Shown here piece after piece: positions 1 to 6,785 of a stretch of DNA of 6,991 nt (the stretch's first letter is position 1; every line of letters begins with the position of its first letter). Below the pieces are notes generated by a model that saw only the letters and a program-made list of their open reading frames with translations, searched no databases and had not been told where the DNA came from. This DNA comes from Deltaproteobacteria bacterium. GTDB taxonomy: Bacteria; SAR324; NAC60-12. Where the stretch lies: assembly GCA_003541985.1 (NCBI GenBank), contig DPLM01000277.1:1-6991 (forward strand), written 5' to 3'. The translations under genes were made by a program, and so were the position numbers.

Positions 1-1
1 A

Positions 2-136
2 CAGTCAGTAGACTATGGATACACTCAAAGCGAGTTTTCCCCTACGGATTATCAATCCATTTTAATTGTTTACAAATGGCAAGCCTCCTCAAATTCAAAC
101 CAAAAGATTCCAAGGTCTACTGTGACAAACCGATAA
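2..136 (+). CDS. Possible C-terminal end of an unidentified upstream gene (5' cut by window edge)
   Basis: One forward frame is open from the window edge to a TAA at 134-136, giving about 44 residues. The piece is rich in Tyr, Ser, Thr and Gln and contains a short strand-like stretch, ILIVYKW. Such composition occurs at the ends of outer-membrane beta-barrel proteins, but this is only a compositional resemblance. A second forward frame is also open, to a TGA at 151-153, so openness alone proves little. All reverse frames are closed by stops within the first 64 bases. I do not recognise a family. This could equally be non-coding spacer. Confidence 0.25.
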   Translation, partial: QSVDYGYTQSEFSPTDYQSILIVYKWQASSNSNQKIPRSTVTNR

Positions 137-240
137 TACTTTTTGCAAAATGAAACGTAAATAGTCACTGATTAAAGTTGAACAAATCCATCAGCTTTTT
201 ATCCTCTCTCTAGCTGTTCGGACCTTTACCGAGCAATCGT

Positions 241-267
241 TTGAATAACTTACCAAACAACTACAAT
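241..267 (+). promoter_or_regulatory. Weak sigma70-like promoter candidate for qorA
   Basis: TTGAAT at 241-246 (4 of 6 matches to TTGACA) and TACAAT at 262-267 (5 of 6 to TATAAT) are separated by 15 bases, shorter than the preferred 17. It lies in the AT-rich 227-base stretch (137-363) that holds no other gene. Transcription would start near 274 and leave a leader of about 90 bases containing two palindromes. The short spacer makes this only a candidate. Confidence 0.3.
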
Positions 268-277
268 AAAACTTTCT

Positions 278-290
278 CGTTACATGTACG
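278..290. repeat. Small near-palindrome in the qorA leader
   Basis: The sequence CGTTACATGTACG contains the perfect 8-base palindrome TACATGTA (281-288). Allowing one unpaired T, the symmetry extends to CGT...ACG. It sits just downstream of the candidate promoter, where a repressor operator could lie. It may also be chance in an AT-rich region. Confidence 0.3.
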
Positions 291-301
291 TTTCCCGCTT
301 G

Positions 302-316
302 TCAGAAAATTTCTGA
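302..316. repeat. 15-base perfect inverted repeat in the qorA leader
   Basis: TCAGAAA and TTTCTGA are exact reverse complements flanking a single central A. A one-base centre cannot form a good RNA hairpin loop, so the symmetry fits a dimeric DNA-binding protein site better than an RNA structure. Its position, 48 bases before the qorA start codon and downstream of the candidate promoter, would suit an operator. No regulator gene is present in the window. Confidence 0.4.
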
Positions 317-354
317 TCGCTATTCTCAAAAGAATTATTTAACCCATCATTTTT

Positions 355-360
355 AAGGAG
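355..360 (+). promoter_or_regulatory. Shine-Dalgarno of qorA, unusually close to the ATG
   Basis: AAGGAG is a near-perfect anti-16S match, but only 3 bases (ATC) separate it from the ATG at 364, whereas 5-9 is usual. No alternative in-frame start nearby fits the family N-terminus better, so the ATG is kept. Confidence 0.6.
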
Positions 361-363
361 ATC

Positions 364-1332
364 ATGCTGAACGCGATTCGTATTTACGAACAGGGAGGTC
401 CGGAAGTCATGTGCTGGGAATCCGTCGATCTAACTGAACTTGGTTCTGAAGAAATCCGTATTCGCCATACAGCCATTGGCCTGAACTTCATTGACATTTA
501 TCAGCGGAGTGGTCTCTATCCTCTCGACCTACCCTGTGGACTAGGTAAGGAAGCCGCTGGTGTTGTGGAAAAGATTGGTAGTGCAGTCAAGGAATTCAAG
601 AAAGGAGATCGGGTTGTCTATGTCGGTGGGACCAATGCTTATAGTGAAGTCTCTCAGATTGCGGCTAACCTGGTGATTCCCATTCCAGATGACGTGAAAG
701 ATGAAGTCGCCGCAGCCTCCGTGCTGAAAGGGATGACCGCAGAATACCTGATACACCGTATCGGAAGAGTTCAGGCAGATGATGTGATTCTCTTTCACGC
801 TGCTGCTGGAGGAACTGGACTGATTGCCTGTCAGTGGGCGAAAGCCTTGGGTTGTACAGTGATTGGCACGGTCAGTTCCCCCGCCAAAGAATCTTTAGCT
901 CGAGATAACGGATGTGACTTCGTGATCAATTATGAGCAAGAAAACTTCTTGGATCAGGTAATGGAAATCACCAATGGGAAGGGCGTTCGTTTGGTCTATG
1001 ATTCAGTAGGGTACGACACTTTTGAGGGAACGATCGGCTGTCTGAGTACAAGAGGTTTGTTCGTGAGCTTTGGTCAATCCTCCGGACCGTTGCCTCCGGT
1101 AGATCTGCGAGTCTTCAATCCAAAAAGTTTGTTCTACACGCGCCCAACACTCTTTTCCTATATTGCTACTCGTGCCGAATTGCTCGGCAGTTCCCAGGCA
1201 CTGTTTGGAGCTCTTGGTAGTGGCAAGGTCAAGATTTCGATCAATCAACGCTATCCTCTAAGTGAAGTTGCGCAGGCCCATGCTGATCTCGAAGGCCGCC
1301 GAACAACAGGATCTACTGTTCTGATTCCCTGA
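364..1332 (+). CDS. qorA: NADPH:quinone oxidoreductase (zinc-independent MDR family)
   Basis: A 322-residue protein of the medium-chain dehydrogenase/reductase superfamily, quinone oxidoreductase branch, which reduces quinones with NADPH in the cytoplasm. The N-terminal GroES-like domain (about 1-125) carries the NFIDIYQRSGLYP signature at 41-53 and lacks the zinc-ligand pattern of true alcohol dehydrogenases. The Rossmann domain contains AAAGGTG at 146-152 followed by LIACQWAKALG, almost word for word as I recall E. coli QorA. K175 and Y190 match the residues that grip the NADPH 2'-phosphate in that enzyme. The C-terminus ends in the family's typical TTGSTVLIP. Length is normal and the frame is intact. 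It stands alone on this strand and converges on trpD with 16 bases between stop codons. The physiological substrate cannot be read from sequence. Confidence 0.93.
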   Translation: MLNAIRIYEQGGPEVMCWESVDLTELGSEEIRIRHTAIGLNFIDIYQRSGLYPLDLPCGLGKEAAGVVEKIGSAVKEFKKGDRVVYVGGTNAYSEVSQIAANLVIPIPDDVKDEVAAASVLKGMTAEYLIHRIGRVQADDVILFHAAAGGTGLIACQWAKALGCTVIGTVSSPAKESLARDNGCDFVINYEQENFLDQVMEITNGKGVRLVYDSVGYDTFEGTIGCLSTRGLFVSFGQSSGPLPPVDLRVFNPKSLFYTRPTLFSYIATRAELLGSSQALFGALGSGKVKISINQRYPLSEVAQAHADLEGRRTTGSTVLIP

Positions 1333-1348
1333 CAAAATCTTCATAAGG

Positions 1349-2395
1349 TTATAGGGTACTCAGTCGAGGGAGACCCCTAACTTGTGCTGCCTGATTCGTG
1401 AACTTGACTAGTTCTTCCAAGCGTTGCCAAGCCTTGCCAGATTCTACTAGTTGGGTTGCCTGCTCCACACCATCCCTCAGATTCTCTGCCTTTCCTGCGA
1501 CTACCAGAGCGCCTGCAGCATTATAAAGAGCGACATGTCGTGGGGTACCCTGGTTTTTTTCTTGAAGAATCTCTCGAATCATCAAGGCACTCTCTTCTGG
1601 ACTATTAACGCGCATCTCCTCCAAATTACCGTTCGGCAGGCCTACCTCTTCAGGTTCCAGTTGATACAGTTCGACCTTACCATCTCGGAGCTCCGCAACA
1701 TGGGTTTTGGCTGTTGTGGTTAGCTCACAAAGACCATCAGCACCATGAACCACAAGCGCTCGTTCTGCCCCAAGTTCAGCAAGTACCTGAGCAATTCGAA
1801 AAGTCCATTCCACGTTAGGCACACCCACCAGCTGGCGACGAACTTGAGCTGGATTGGTCAATGGTCCAAGAATGTTGAAAACTGTCTGGATTCCTAGCTC
1901 TCGACGAATTGAACCAGCAAATCGCATTGCAGGATGGTGCTTAATCGCATAACAGAAGCAGAGTTGTAATTCCTGCAGGCAAGCTTCGACTTGCGAAAGG
2001 TCCAAATCAATTTTTACTCCCAGTGCCTGCAGGGCTTCTGCACTACCGCTACGTCGCGTGTTACTCCGATTTCCGTGCTTAGCAACAACAGCTCCTCCAG
2101 CAGCGGCAATCAACGCAGCGCAGGTGGAAATATTGAAGGTACTGATGCCATTACCCCCGGTACTGCAAGTATCAATTGCGTCACTTGGAGCCTGGATTTT
2201 TTCGGAGCGCTCTCGCATGGCACGCGCTGCACCGACAATCTCATCTGTAGTTGCACCTTTGGCCTGGAGCAGGGCAAGTAACGCAGCTGCCTGTGTAGGA
2301 ATCGCTTCTTCACTCATGATCCAGAGAATCATCTCCTGAGATTCTTCCCGGCTCAGATTCTTTCGTTCGAGTAACTTAACTAGCAGTTCTTTCAT
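1349..2395 (-). CDS. trpD: Anthranilate phosphoribosyltransferase-like protein with altered active-site residues
   Basis: A 348-residue member of the TrpD family, which joins anthranilate to PRPP in the second step of tryptophan synthesis. An N-terminal helical domain (about 1-65) is followed by the phosphoribosyltransferase domain, with FNIST at 87-91, KHGNR at 106-110, HHPAMR at 153-158, and RRELGIQTVFNILGPLTNP at 164-182. The ATG at 2395 is preferred over the TTG one codon earlier; GGAG lies 8 bases upstream. Several signature residues differ. The PRPP loop, usually GTGGD, reads STGGN (78-82). The metal-binding Asp-Glu pair reads Cys-Glu (223-224). The usual SSKSGSAD reads TRRSGSAE (112-119). 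It is last in the leftward gene group, 18 bases after the FtsK-like gene, with no other trp gene in view. It may be a divergent but working TrpD, or a paralogue with another substrate or role. Family membership is sure; enzymatic function is not. Confidence 0.85.
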   Translation of the reverse strand: MKELLVKLLERKNLSREESQEMILWIMSEEAIPTQAAALLALLQAKGATTDEIVGAARAMRERSEKIQAPSDAIDTCSTGGNGISTFNISTCAALIAAAGGAVVAKHGNRSNTRRSGSAEALQALGVKIDLDLSQVEACLQELQLCFCYAIKHHPAMRFAGSIRRELGIQTVFNILGPLTNPAQVRRQLVGVPNVEWTFRIAQVLAELGAERALVVHGADGLCELTTTAKTHVAELRDGKVELYQLEPEEVGLPNGNLEEMRVNSPEESALMIREILQEKNQGTPRHVALYNAAGALVVAGKAENLRDGVEQATQLVESGKAWQRLEELVKFTNQAAQVRGLPRLSTL

Positions 2396-2403
2396 CAACA
2401 GGA

Positions 2404-2407
2404 CTCC
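2404..2407 (-). promoter_or_regulatory. Shine-Dalgarno of trpD
   Basis: GGAG on the reverse strand is 8 bases before the ATG at 2395 and 5 before the TTG at 2398. It lies between the stop codon of the upstream FtsK-like gene and trpD. It allows either start; the ATG is chosen because it is the stronger codon. Confidence 0.55.
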
Positions 2408-2413
2408 ACAAAA

Positions 2414-3349
2414 TTAGGGAAATGGATGAGGTTTTTTCGGGAAAGTTGTGGGCCCCACGAAGAGTCCAACTGGGTTGGGTAATTGTCTTGGAATGGTAGT
2501 CAAAACTGGAATTTCAATAACTTCTTCTTCCTCCTGATACTGCAACCACTGCTCATAGAGCACGGCTACCTCATTCAGGTTGTTCGGATCCTTGCGTTCC
2601 AATTGATCCAGCATCGAGGGATTATCGGTTAGCAAGAAATCCTCTTCTACTTCCTGTACTGTTGCTGGCTTCTTAACTGGGATAGTTTCGGGCATCAGCG
2701 CCATGATCCGCAGGTTGCACTTCAACTGTTCCCAAGCTCTATTTAATCCTCTGGGAATTGCTTCCCATGGCAACGTATGCACCAGCCCGAAAGCGCCAAC
2801 AATCAGCAAAGCAAGACCTCGCAGAATTGGCAGGAAAGGTAGAGCAGTGTAGATACGTACACTCAGATAGAAACAAACCGCACCGATCACTGCAGTAGCC
2901 TCTTGGTGAGGCAGATGCTGCAAGATCCACTGTGAACCTAACAGCCCCAAGTAACCGTAGCTCCAGAGCCCTTGGAACGGGACTGTACTATGTTCCAGTG
3001 TCAGCACTAACACATGCAGAATTGAAAGGAACCAGCAAAGCAAAAAAGCATGATACCATCCGCTGAGTAGAGAAAAGCGATGCCAATGTGGTCTACTCAG
3101 AGGGATCAGAAACCAGAACAGTAAAGGAGTTGGTGGCCCAAATATCTCCAGCAGCGAACCCCCAATTAATGCACCTGGCAGCCCCAGCCAATTGTGTATT
3201 CCCTCCGGCGGAGTCAACGGACTAAATACCGTAGGATCAACAAACTCAGCTGTCGCCAAAGCTACTCCACCGAGCAGCGCCAGTATGAGGAAAAACCAGT
3301 CAGACCGCCAACGTAAGCGTGGCGGCGCTTCCAAATTGATCGTATCCAC
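2414..3349 (-). CDS. Membrane protein resembling a standalone FtsK N-terminal 4TM domain
   Basis: A 311-residue protein with a hydrophobic N-terminal two thirds and a soluble tail. Likely membrane segments lie near residues 18-35, 59-84, 93-117, 128-145, 150-168 and 171-190, some weak. A basic stretch (RLRWR, 11-15) precedes the first, suggesting a cytoplasmic N-terminus. The DPTVFSP stretch at 38-44 and NWLGLPGALIGG at 53-64, followed by LLEIFG, closely resemble the conserved loop of the FtsK/SpoIIIE 4TM domain. That resemblance is by eye. The FtsK motor, with its Walker motifs and gamma domain, is absent. Instead there is a tail of about 90 residues with an acidic patch (EEEE, 273-276) and a proline-rich end. 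The stop is followed 18 bases later by trpD, so no motor can be hidden by a frameshift. GTG is the start, with AAGGA 8 bases upstream. Function is unknown. It could be a divisome-linked membrane anchor or an unrelated membrane protein. Confidence 0.6.
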   Translation of the reverse strand: MDTINLEAPPRLRWRSDWFFLILALLGGVALATAEFVDPTVFSPLTPPEGIHNWLGLPGALIGGSLLEIFGPPTPLLFWFLIPLSRPHWHRFSLLSGWYHAFLLCWFLSILHVLVLTLEHSTVPFQGLWSYGYLGLLGSQWILQHLPHQEATAVIGAVCFYLSVRIYTALPFLPILRGLALLIVGAFGLVHTLPWEAIPRGLNRAWEQLKCNLRIMALMPETIPVKKPATVQEVEEDFLLTDNPSMLDQLERKDPNNLNEVAVLYEQWLQYQEEEEVIEIPVLTTIPRQLPNPVGLFVGPTTFPKKPHPFP

Positions 3350-3357
3350 TGCGAAAA

Positions 3358-3362
3358 TCCTT
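3358..3362 (-). promoter_or_regulatory. Shine-Dalgarno supporting the GTG start of the FtsK-like gene
   Basis: AAGGA on the reverse strand is 8 bases before the GTG at 3349. The good spacing supports this non-ATG start. Confidence 0.6.
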
Positions 3363-3370
3363 TCCTAACA

Positions 3371-3392
3371 TCCCACCCATCCTGGGTGAGGA
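3371..3392 (-). other. Hairpin in the coaD to FtsK-like gap
   Basis: CACCCA (3374-3379) pairs with TGGGTG (3383-3388) around a TCC loop. Three more pairs (TCC with GGA, 3371-3373 with 3390-3392) form if A3389 is bulged. It fills the middle of the 51-base gap, directly upstream of the ribosome binding site of the FtsK-like gene. No T-run follows on the transcribed strand, so it is not a standard intrinsic terminator. It could be an RNA-processing or translation-modulating stem, or a partial terminator. Confidence 0.45.
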
Positions 3393-3400
3393 ATCCAAAA

Positions 3401-3919
3401 TTACTTGACAGGTAGCAGTCCCTGGTTTTTCAGAATTGTGTAAATCTGTTCTGCTACCGGAGGAATGACATAGGAATCAATGCACTCTCCCAACAAAGCT
3501 ACCTCTCTCACAAGTGTGGAACTAACCACAAAAAGATCTGGCCGACCAAACAGGCAGAAGGTTTCTAGTTGAGGATCAATCCCCAAATTGCCAATTGCTT
3601 GTTGCAGTTCCCCATGAAAGTCGTTTGTACTGCGCAATCCCTTGATGAGCACACTCGCACCTTTACTTTGTGCATAGCGTACAGTTGGCCCCTGATAGGC
3701 ATCAACGCTCACATTCCCTAAACCAGGTAGATGATCCACATACGCCTGCATCATCTCCTTGCGTTCTTCCTGAGTGAAGAGATACTCCTTCTCCGGATTT
3801 ACAGCCGCCGCCCAGTAGACGTGCTCAAAGTGCCAGGCGGCACGCGTAACGATATCAGCGTGCCCGAGGGTCGGAGGATTAGAACTAGTCGGGTAAATAG
3901 CCACACGGGTTGGGGCCAT
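3401..3919 (-). CDS. coaD: Phosphopantetheine adenylyltransferase, divergent
   Basis: A 172-residue cytoplasmic nucleotidyltransferase that converts 4'-phosphopantetheine and ATP to dephospho-CoA, the penultimate step of coenzyme A synthesis. The ATG at 3919 is chosen because it starts a few residues before the first strand (VAIYP), as in the family, and has GGAG 9 bases upstream. An in-frame TTG at 3934 overlaps that GGAG and is unlikely. The nucleotidyltransferase motif TLGH is at 17-20. K44 matches E. coli K42, R96 matches R91, and VSSTLVRE (132-139) matches the ISSSLVKE segment. Differences are notable. The usual GTFDP reads TSSNP (11-15), the Arg of RGLR is Lys (KGLR, 93-96), and FEYE reads FHGE (101-104). 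Length is slightly above the usual 160 or so. It follows mutS by 33 bases. NadD is an alternative within the superfamily, but the KGLR and SSTLVRE blocks point to CoaD. Confidence 0.88.
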   Translation of the reverse strand: MAPTRVAIYPTSSNPPTLGHADIVTRAAWHFEHVYWAAAVNPEKEYLFTQEERKEMMQAYVDHLPGLGNVSVDAYQGPTVRYAQSKGASVLIKGLRSTNDFHGELQQAIGNLGIDPQLETFCLFGRPDLFVVSSTLVREVALLGECIDSYVIPPVAEQIYTILKNQGLLPVK

Positions 3920-3928
3920 GGAGCGCTT

Positions 3929-3932
3929 CTCC
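3929..3932 (-). promoter_or_regulatory. Shine-Dalgarno that decides the coaD start
   Basis: GGAG on the reverse strand is 9 bases before the ATG at 3919. It overlaps the last base of the upstream in-frame TTG (3934-3932), so it cannot serve that TTG. This favours the ATG. Confidence 0.55.
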
Positions 3933-3952
3933 AAAGAACAAGGAAACAGGAA

Positions 3953-6640
3953 TCACTGCAGGCGCTGCTGCAACTCGTGCAGCAGATTTAGTGCCTCCAG
4001 TGGGGTGGTTTGCGACAAATTGAGCGCTCGTAATTCCTCAACTAGCCAGGAATCCTCAGCAAACAATGAAAGTTGCAGTTGGGCTCCGTTGACAGATGCT
4101 TGTGTTGTTGCTTCTTGATGCATGATTTGATTATCACAAACGGGCGGAACCCCTTGAACTACATGTCCCAAAGTATGGGCCTGCTCAAGAGTCTGCAAAA
4201 TCTGCTGGGCCCGCTGAATCAACAAGGGTGGCAGTCCAGCTAGTCGAGCAACCTGCACTCCGTAGCTCTTGTCCGCCTCTCCTGGACTAATCCTGCGAAA
4301 AAAAACAATGTTTTCACCATCTTCCTCTATGTCTACGCTTGCATTCACAACTCCGGCCAATTGCTGCGCCAGTTCTGTGAGTTCATGATAGTGCGTCGCG
4401 CAGAGTGTCAGTGAGCCCAATTCGTGGAGATGTTCCACAATCGCCCAAGCGATGCTGATTCCGTCAAAGGTACTCGTACCGCGACCAATCTCATCTAATA
4501 TAATCAGGCTGTTTGCCGAAGCATTATTGAGAATTGCTGCTGCCTCGTTCATTTCCACCATGAAGGTACTCTGTCCCTGACTGAGGTTGTCAGAAGCCCC
4601 AACTCTAGTAAATACTCGATCTACTAGCGTCATTTCAGCGGAAGCAGCTGCCACAAAACAGCCAGTTTGGGCCATCAATACGTTCAGAGCGACTTGGCGC
4701 ATGAATGTCGACTTACCGGCCATATTGGGGCCTGTGATCAGCAGAACTTGTCGCTTTTCTTCCTCCAAGTCAATGTCATTCGGGATAAATGGTTCGCCCA
4801 GATCCAGTTGCTCAATCACTGGATGCCGAGAAGCCTGTAAACGAAGTTTTCTCGAATGTTCAGTTTCCAGTAAGCAAGGTCTTACATAGTTGGCTGCCAA
4901 AGCCAGTTCTGCCCAACCGGACAGAACATCTAAAATAGCTAATTTGCGAGCACTTTCTTGAAGGCGTCCAAGTTGTTGGAGAACTTCCTGTCTTAGTCTA
5001 GCAAACAGTGCTTGCTCCAACTCCACACTGCGTTCCTCTGCGCTAAGAATTTTCTCTTCAAACTCCTTGAGTTCCTGAGTGATATAGCGTTCCCCATTGG
5101 TCAGAGTCTGCTTGCGAAGATAATGGCTGGGAACCCGATTCTTATGAGCATTACTGACTTCCAAATAGTAGCCAAAAACCTTATTGAAGCCTAGCTTAAG
5201 GCTGGCAATACCACTTCGTTCGCGCTCCTGTTGCAACATTCGATTGAGAAACTCTTTGGAATCTGTGGTCAAGAGCCGTAGGTCATCCAACTCCTGCGAT
5301 ACTCCATCGGAGATGTAACCACCCTCTGCCAATTTCAAGGAAGGCTCTGGCAGCAACCGCTGTTCCAGTAAAGTAAGCAGGTCTTTCAGAGGATCAAAGG
5401 AAGCACCCACCTCGACCAGCAATGGGGTTGACAAGGGTGCCATCAACTCTGGTAACAATTGCAAGGGTTCCAACGAACTACGCAACGAGAGGAAGTCGCC
5501 GATGCCTGCAACTGGCAAACTAATCCGCCCCACAATTCTGGGCAGATCCTGGACATGAGACAACTGTTCACGTAGTCCCTGTCGCATTCGACCCAACTGC
5601 TGGAACTCTTCGATCGCATCATAGCGCGCTTCCAAAGATCCATTATCTAATAGTGGATAGCGTAGCCACTGTCTCAGCTGGCGTGCTCCCATCGGAGTCA
5701 CACATTGATTGAGCACATGAAAGAGTGTATGCCGCTTCTGTCCGGTGGAGGTTTCGAAGATCTCCAGATTGCGGATAGTTGTTTCATCCAGTGGCATTGT
5801 CTGACTCCGTTGTAACTGACGGATACTGGTTATGTGCGACAAGCTGCACTGTTGTGTCTCACCCATGTACTGCAGCAATGCTCCAGCAGCCCGCGTTCCT
5901 CGCATCAATTCCTCCACACCAAACCCAGCAAGGTTCAGTGTGCCAAAATGTTCGAGAAGTCGCTGCCGTGCAGTCTGCGTGTCAAAATCATAAGCCGAGC
6001 GGATGGTCACTGCCTGCTCCCCAACCTTCGGAAGTTGCTTCAGTAGTTGTAGGATGGTCTGTACAAACTGAGCTTCACCCTCAGTTCGAGCCTCTGGAAG
6101 CAATACCTCGCTTGGTTGTAGCTGACGCAAAAAGTCTAGGCACAACCACTTTTCACTTTCTTCGAACTCTGTGATTTCCAGTTCACCAGTTGAGAGATCC
6201 GCCCTGGCTAGCCCAATACCAACTGGACGCACCTGCCAAAGCAAGGCAACCAGATAGTGGTTGTCGTCAGGGGGAAGGAGTTCGGGGGAAACGGTTGTTC
6301 CTGGTGTAACAATCCGGACAATTTCTCGGTTGACTAGGCCTTTGGCTTTGGCAGGATCTTCCGTCTGTTCACAAATAGCGACCTTGTATCCAGCAGCGGT
6401 CAGACGATTTAGATAGCTCTCATAAGCTCGATAGGGAACACCACACATTGGAATTGCCCCTTCCTGCTGTTTGTTCCGAGAAGTCAGCGCAATCTGGAGA
6501 ATGGGAGCAGCTGTCACTGCATCATCCCCGAACATTTCGTAGAAGTCTCCCATGCGGAAGAAGAGTATCTTGTCCGGATGCTGCCGCTTGGCATCATGGA
6601 ACTGGCGCATCATCGGGGTTTCACTGGCCGGCTGGGACAT
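3953..6640 (-). CDS. mutS: DNA mismatch repair protein MutS
   Basis: An 895-residue MutS, the ATPase that recognises mispaired and unpaired bases and recruits MutL. The mismatch-reading FYE motif is at 33-35 in the N-terminal domain, and connector, core and clamp domains follow to about 590. The ATPase domain has Walker A GPNMAGKST at 637-645, the STFMVEM signature at 691-697, Walker B LIILDE ending at D716-E717, and ATHYHEL at 748-754. The C-terminus carries QLSLF (856-860), a canonical beta-clamp binding motif, and a final helix (about 880-893) like the family's tetramerisation helix. All domains are intact and the length is typical. The ATG at 6640 places TPMMRQF 8 residues in, as expected. 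The frame stays open upstream to a TTG at 6757, but those 39 residues do not resemble MutS. No good Shine-Dalgarno precedes the ATG. It is first in the leftward group; mutL is not in the window. Confidence 0.97.
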   Translation of the reverse strand: MSQPASETPMMRQFHDAKRQHPDKILFFRMGDFYEMFGDDAVTAAPILQIALTSRNKQQEGAIPMCGVPYRAYESYLNRLTAAGYKVAICEQTEDPAKAKGLVNREIVRIVTPGTTVSPELLPPDDNHYLVALLWQVRPVGIGLARADLSTGELEITEFEESEKWLCLDFLRQLQPSEVLLPEARTEGEAQFVQTILQLLKQLPKVGEQAVTIRSAYDFDTQTARQRLLEHFGTLNLAGFGVEELMRGTRAAGALLQYMGETQQCSLSHITSIRQLQRSQTMPLDETTIRNLEIFETSTGQKRHTLFHVLNQCVTPMGARQLRQWLRYPLLDNGSLEARYDAIEEFQQLGRMRQGLREQLSHVQDLPRIVGRISLPVAGIGDFLSLRSSLEPLQLLPELMAPLSTPLLVEVGASFDPLKDLLTLLEQRLLPEPSLKLAEGGYISDGVSQELDDLRLLTTDSKEFLNRMLQQERERSGIASLKLGFNKVFGYYLEVSNAHKNRVPSHYLRKQTLTNGERYITQELKEFEEKILSAEERSVELEQALFARLRQEVLQQLGRLQESARKLAILDVLSGWAELALAANYVRPCLLETEHSRKLRLQASRHPVIEQLDLGEPFIPNDIDLEEEKRQVLLITGPNMAGKSTFMRQVALNVLMAQTGCFVAAASAEMTLVDRVFTRVGASDNLSQGQSTFMVEMNEAAAILNNASANSLIILDEIGRGTSTFDGISIAWAIVEHLHELGSLTLCATHYHELTELAQQLAGVVNASVDIEEDGENIVFFRRISPGEADKSYGVQVARLAGLPPLLIQRAQQILQTLEQAHTLGHVVQGVPPVCDNQIMHQEATTQASVNGAQLQLSLFAEDSWLVEELRALNLSQTTPLEALNLLHELQQRLQ

Positions 6641-6785
6641 CGACAATTGAGGCTGGGGAGTGGCGTACAACAGAAGCCTAAAGATCAATTCAAAGTACGG
6701 AGGGTCAAAAAAGTTGCAAGTGAGAATCCTGTTGTCAATGGCGAGAATGGCAGTCAAATCAGGTGGATTGACCCAGAAAAGAAAG

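Noticed and set aside
1..153. Second open forward frame at the left edge, ending in TGA at 151-153
   Set aside because: Overlaps the other open frame. Its translation shows no family feature, and an open stretch of 50 codons is not enough evidence.
1305..1348. Bidirectional terminator between qorA and trpD
   Set aside because: Only a 5-bp AACAG/CTGTT stem inside the qorA end is visible, with no adjoining T-run on either strand. The 16-base gap between stops holds no hairpin.
2399..2413. A frameshifted or degraded FtsK motor after the FtsK-like 4TM gene
   Set aside because: Only 15-18 bases separate the stop from trpD, which is fully intact, so there is no room for any remnant of a motor domain.
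3920..3934. TTG start for coaD five codons upstream of the ATG
   Set aside because: The TTG overlaps the GGAG that serves the ATG at 3919, and the ATG gives a normal CoaD N-terminus.
5779..6174. 131-codon forward ORF opposite mutS
   Set aside because: It is a shadow frame inside the well-supported mutS coding sequence, without family features; the same applies to the other short ORFs within mutS, trpD and qorA.
6641..6757. 39-residue N-terminal extension of MutS from a TTG at 6757
   Set aside because: The residues do not resemble any MutS N-terminus, no Shine-Dalgarno precedes the TTG, and the ATG at 6640 gives the family's expected distance to TPMM.
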